A stretch of DNA of 64,000 nt, from NCBI GenBank assembly GCA_947652115.1, contig OX393569.1, forward strand, positions 18,330,650 through 18,394,649, in the 5' to 3' direction. A model generated the notes under the pieces. The model did not search any database, had not been told where the DNA came from, and saw nothing but the letters and a program-made list of their open reading frames with translations. Below are positions 63,849 through 64,000 of the stretch, one piece after another. Positions within the stretch are counted from its first letter, which is position 1, and every line of letters begins with the position of its first letter. Source of the DNA: Blastomussa wellsi (Eukaryota; Cnidaria; Anthozoa; Scleractinia; Plerogyridae). The translations under genes and the position numbers were made by a program.

Positions 63849-64000
63849 CTGTTTAAAGGAGAACAAAGATGACAGTGCTCAGATAAAATCTCAACATAAA
63901 CGTTAATTAAGTTGCTTTAAGTAGAAGGAGGAATCTTTAACCAAAAGATAATTTTCTTTTGAGAAGAAATAAAGCAAGCAATAATGAATAAAAACTACAA

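Noticed and set aside
1..64000. CRISPR arrays, operons, bacterial promoters, riboswitches
   Set aside because: The window is clearly eukaryotic with spliced genes; the direct repeats seen are minisatellites and microsatellites without spacer structure.

Overview
This is a eukaryotic, intron-rich, AT-rich window. It most resembles an anthozoan cnidarian, probably a stony coral. The evidence is GT-AG introns throughout, tRNA-derived SINEs, a degenerate BEL/Pao element, many short inverted-repeat (MITE-like) elements, and a tandem-domain VWA/LamG extracellular protein of cnidarian type. The species call is an inference from general appearance and recalled repeat families; no database was searched.

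Positions 1-9.1 kb hold fragments of one minus-strand gene that I do not recognise (start codon at 9086-9088, further candidate exons at 8845-8914, 7279-7308, 2630-2723 and 2093-2356). A plus-strand BEL/Pao retrotransposon corpse (about 3.1-6.5 kb) lies in one of its introns. Positions 9.1-11.2 kb are intergenic, with a SINE, a 130-bp direct repeat and low-complexity sequence rich in CGTTCCC-like words.

Positions 11.2-63.85 kb are essentially one giant minus-strand gene whose 5' end lies beyond the right edge of the window. I place 69 coding exons, about 20.7 kb or 6,900 codons. The exons alternate between about 180-residue von Willebrand factor A (VWA) domains (14), about 212-residue laminin-G/concanavalin-like (LamG) domains (15, plus one divergent C-terminal copy), short Pro-rich linkers, and three copies of a cysteine-containing module resembling WSC. 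Almost every intron is phase 1, so any exon can be lost or duplicated without shifting the frame. The exceptions are phase-0 introns inside the four most 3' VWA domains. Most modules are very basic (Arg/Lys rich) and the linkers are mostly Arg-Pro/Lys-Pro repeats. The 3' end carries a poly-Arg exon, an acidic Ser-Gly exon that looks like a glycosaminoglycan attachment region, a neutral LamG domain, two alternative stops, and a poly(A) signal at 11202-11207.

The likely product is a very large, polycationic extracellular matrix protein (mesoglea, nematocyst wall or skeletal organic matrix are possible sites). The VWA domains would give metal-dependent protein binding and the LamG domains and basic loops would bind glycans. 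This role is inferred. The introns hold several MITEs, a LINE 3' end, a 20-bp minisatellite, microsatellites and a local 200-bp duplication.
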